From Gordonibacter massiliensis (ex Traore et al. 2017) (GTDB lineage: Bacteria; Actinomycetota; Coriobacteriia; Coriobacteriales; Eggerthellaceae), in the NCBI GenBank assembly GCA_900170005.1, contig LT827128.1, positions 1,364,001 through 1,428,000 on the forward strand: DNA of 64,000 nt, read 5' to 3'. Position numbers and translations under genes: made by a program. Positions 62,766-64,000 of this stretch are shown piece by piece. The first letter of the stretch is position 1; each line of letters starts with the position of its first letter. A model generated the notes under the pieces. It ran no database searches. It saw only the letters and a program-made list of their open reading frames with translations, and was not told where the DNA came from.

Positions 62766-64000
62766 ATCATAGGCAACTTCGGGAAAACCATACGCCACGG
62801 CGTTGTTGTGCTGCTGGCAGTCGTGCTGGCGGCGGGGACCTGCGCGCCCTCCTTCGAGCGCGCGTTCGCCTCCTCGCAGGCCCCCGCCGAAAGCGCGGGG
62901 ATGCCGCAGGGCGAAGCGCGCGACGACGCGGCCGACCGGGACGAGCTCGACGACGCGGGCGAACTCTCGCACGAACCCGAGGCGGAGCCGGAAGCGGCCG
63001 AGCCGGAGCGCGGCGGCGCGGATGCCGCCGCAGCAGAAGAGCCCGCTCCCCCCGCCGCCCCGAACGACGTCGAAGACGGCGGCGCGTCCGCAGAACCCCT
63101 CGACGCGGCCGAAGAGGGGCGCGCAAGCTCCCTGGTGACCACGTTCCAAGAGCTTTCCGCAGCCGTCGCCGCGCCGGACGTCGACGCGATCGTCCTCGGC
63201 GGCGACATCGTTATGACCGGGCATATCACCATCCCCGCCGCCAAAACCGCGCTGACGATAGACGGCCAGGGCCGCTACGCGCTCGAGCAGCAGGGAGCGA
63301 CCACGCTCATCTCGTCTTCGACCGCGCGCCCCGTGTACACGCTGAGGAACATGACGATCGTCGGGCGAACCTACTACGGCGTGGTCTGGTGCACCGCGGC
63401 GTCCGGTGCGCCGACCATCGTCCTCGACAACGTCGACTACACGGGCCCCCAGCTCGTGTACAACCGATACGGCAACGTGTCGTTCGTCGGCGAGAACAAC
63501 GTGCTCGTCAAGTCGAACGGAAGCAACTCGAACACGGCCGAGGAGATAGGCGAGGTGCACGGCGTTTCCGTGCTCGGCAAGCTCACCGTCGAATCGACGT
63601 CGGTCGGCAGCGCCTTCTTCTGGATGTTCGGCGCAGGGTCCGAGAAGCCCTTTCTCACGATCGCGAGCGGGGCGCAGGCGTCCTTCAAGACTTCCGCCAA
63701 CACCGGCCGGGGCTTCTTCTGGATCGAGGGCACGACCTACAACGTCGTCTTGAACGTCGAGGATGGCGCGTCCCTCCTTGTCGACATAACGGGATACAAC
63801 CCGCTGAGCACGGCGGAGGACCACCGCGTCGACTCGATGCGCATCGGAAGGAACGCCACGGCGGTGTTCAACTTCGCCGGAGGCATCGCCCTTTCCAACG
63901 AGCTCGTCGTGGAGGAGGGCGCCATCCTGCGGATGAACTACCTCAACAAGCCGGGAACGAACGGCTCTGCGTACGCGTACCCGCTGTTCCGCTTCCTCAG
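62766..64000 (+). CDS. surface protein, 5' part, with uncertain start codon (runs off right edge)
   Basis: At least 400 residues are present. The N-terminus has a good signal peptide (GKTIRHGVVVLLAVVLAAGT, then FERAFASS), an acidic Ala/Glu/Pro linker to about residue 120, and a beta-helix-like region: FQELSAAVAAPDVDAIVLGG, TIDGQGRYALEQQGATTLIS, MTIVGRTYYGVVWCTAASGA. The pattern is that of pectate-lyase-fold adhesins. The frame has no ATG after the in-frame TGA at about 62740. Candidates are ATC/ATA at 62766/62769 (with GGAACGG upstream) or GTG at 62808, which would remove the basic n-region. The anchor is outside the window. Confidence 0.7.
   Translation, partial: MIGNFGKTIRHGVVVLLAVVLAAGTCAPSFERAFASSQAPAESAGMPQGEARDDAADRDELDDAGELSHEPEAEPEAAEPERGGADAAAAEEPAPPAAPNDVEDGGASAEPLDAAEEGRASSLVTTFQELSAAVAAPDVDAIVLGGDIVMTGHITIPAAKTALTIDGQGRYALEQQGATTLISSSTARPVYTLRNMTIVGRTYYGVVWCTAASGAPTIVLDNVDYTGPQLVYNRYGNVSFVGENNVLVKSNGSNSNTAEEIGEVHGVSVLGKLTVESTSVGSAFFWMFGAGSEKPFLTIASGAQASFKTSANTGRGFFWIEGTTYNVVLNVEDGASLLVDITGYNPLSTAEDHRVDSMRIGRNATAVFNFAGGIALSNELVVEEGAILRMNYLNKPGTNGSAYAYPLFRFL

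Overview
The window is a 64 kb piece of a high-GC, gene-dense, monoderm bacterial chromosome. The gene content suggests an Eggerthella/Gordonibacter-like member of the Eggerthellaceae (Coriobacteriia, Actinomycetota). The pointers are strong G/C in third codon positions, AAGGAGG-type ribosome sites, very large LxxTG-type surface proteins with FIVAR modules, a T-box leader, an ATC-hydrolase-family protein and Cys-rich redox flavoproteins. This assignment is inference; no rRNA gene is present.

Region 1 (1-12.2 kb) is amino-acid biosynthesis with small regulatory cassettes. A truncated serA lies at the left edge. The minus-strand ilvD-ilvB-ilvN-ilvC group has ATGA overlaps, starts from a promoter near 7.1 kb and passes through a T-box-like leader with an intrinsic terminator. 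Next come a Phd/RelE-type toxin-antitoxin pair under a perfect inverted-repeat operator, two small HTH-type genes, serC, a membrane-anchored C39-like protein that has lost its catalytic cysteine, and a D-2-hydroxyacid dehydrogenase.

Region 2 (12.2-38 kb) is the most unusual part and lies entirely on the minus strand. Three paralogous surface proteins (1380, 1742 and 1609 aa) carry signal peptides, BspA-like leucine-rich repeats, FIVAR-like modules and C-terminal LxxTG/TM/Arg anchors. Two of them head a tightly packed series: a TM-anchored Ig-like protein, a GlpA-like flavoprotein with a [2Fe-2S] domain, a flavoprotein fused to DUF1667, a complete FecCD-type ABC importer, a TiaS-like protein, and an ExbB/DUF2149 pair. 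The layout resembles a cell-wall-to-cytoplasm uptake system of the Isd kind, built from different parts and with redox and proton-channel components added. I know of no description of this combination.

Region 3 (38-51 kb) has a Fic-family protein with an altered motif, a WalJ-like MBL hydrolase, an autoregulated XRE/DUF2178-like pair, a PTS EIIC-like permease, purine nucleoside phosphorylase, an ATC-hydrolase-family protein, prmC-prfA, trxB, and a MATE exporter divergent from its probable MerR activator. Palindromic intergenic repeats are frequent around prfA and elsewhere.

Region 4 (51-64 kb) has trxA (its promoter resembles that of trxB), a patatin-like phospholipase, a chagasin-type inhibitor lipoprotein, a Cache-GGDEF diguanylate cyclase, a voltage-gated-like K+ channel, a YbjQ protein, a CPA2 antiporter, a frameshifted small membrane gene, a DUF5105-like lipoprotein, thrS, and the 5' part of another surface protein that runs off the right edge.

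No tRNA, rRNA, CRISPR array, transposase or sortase gene was recognised in the window.
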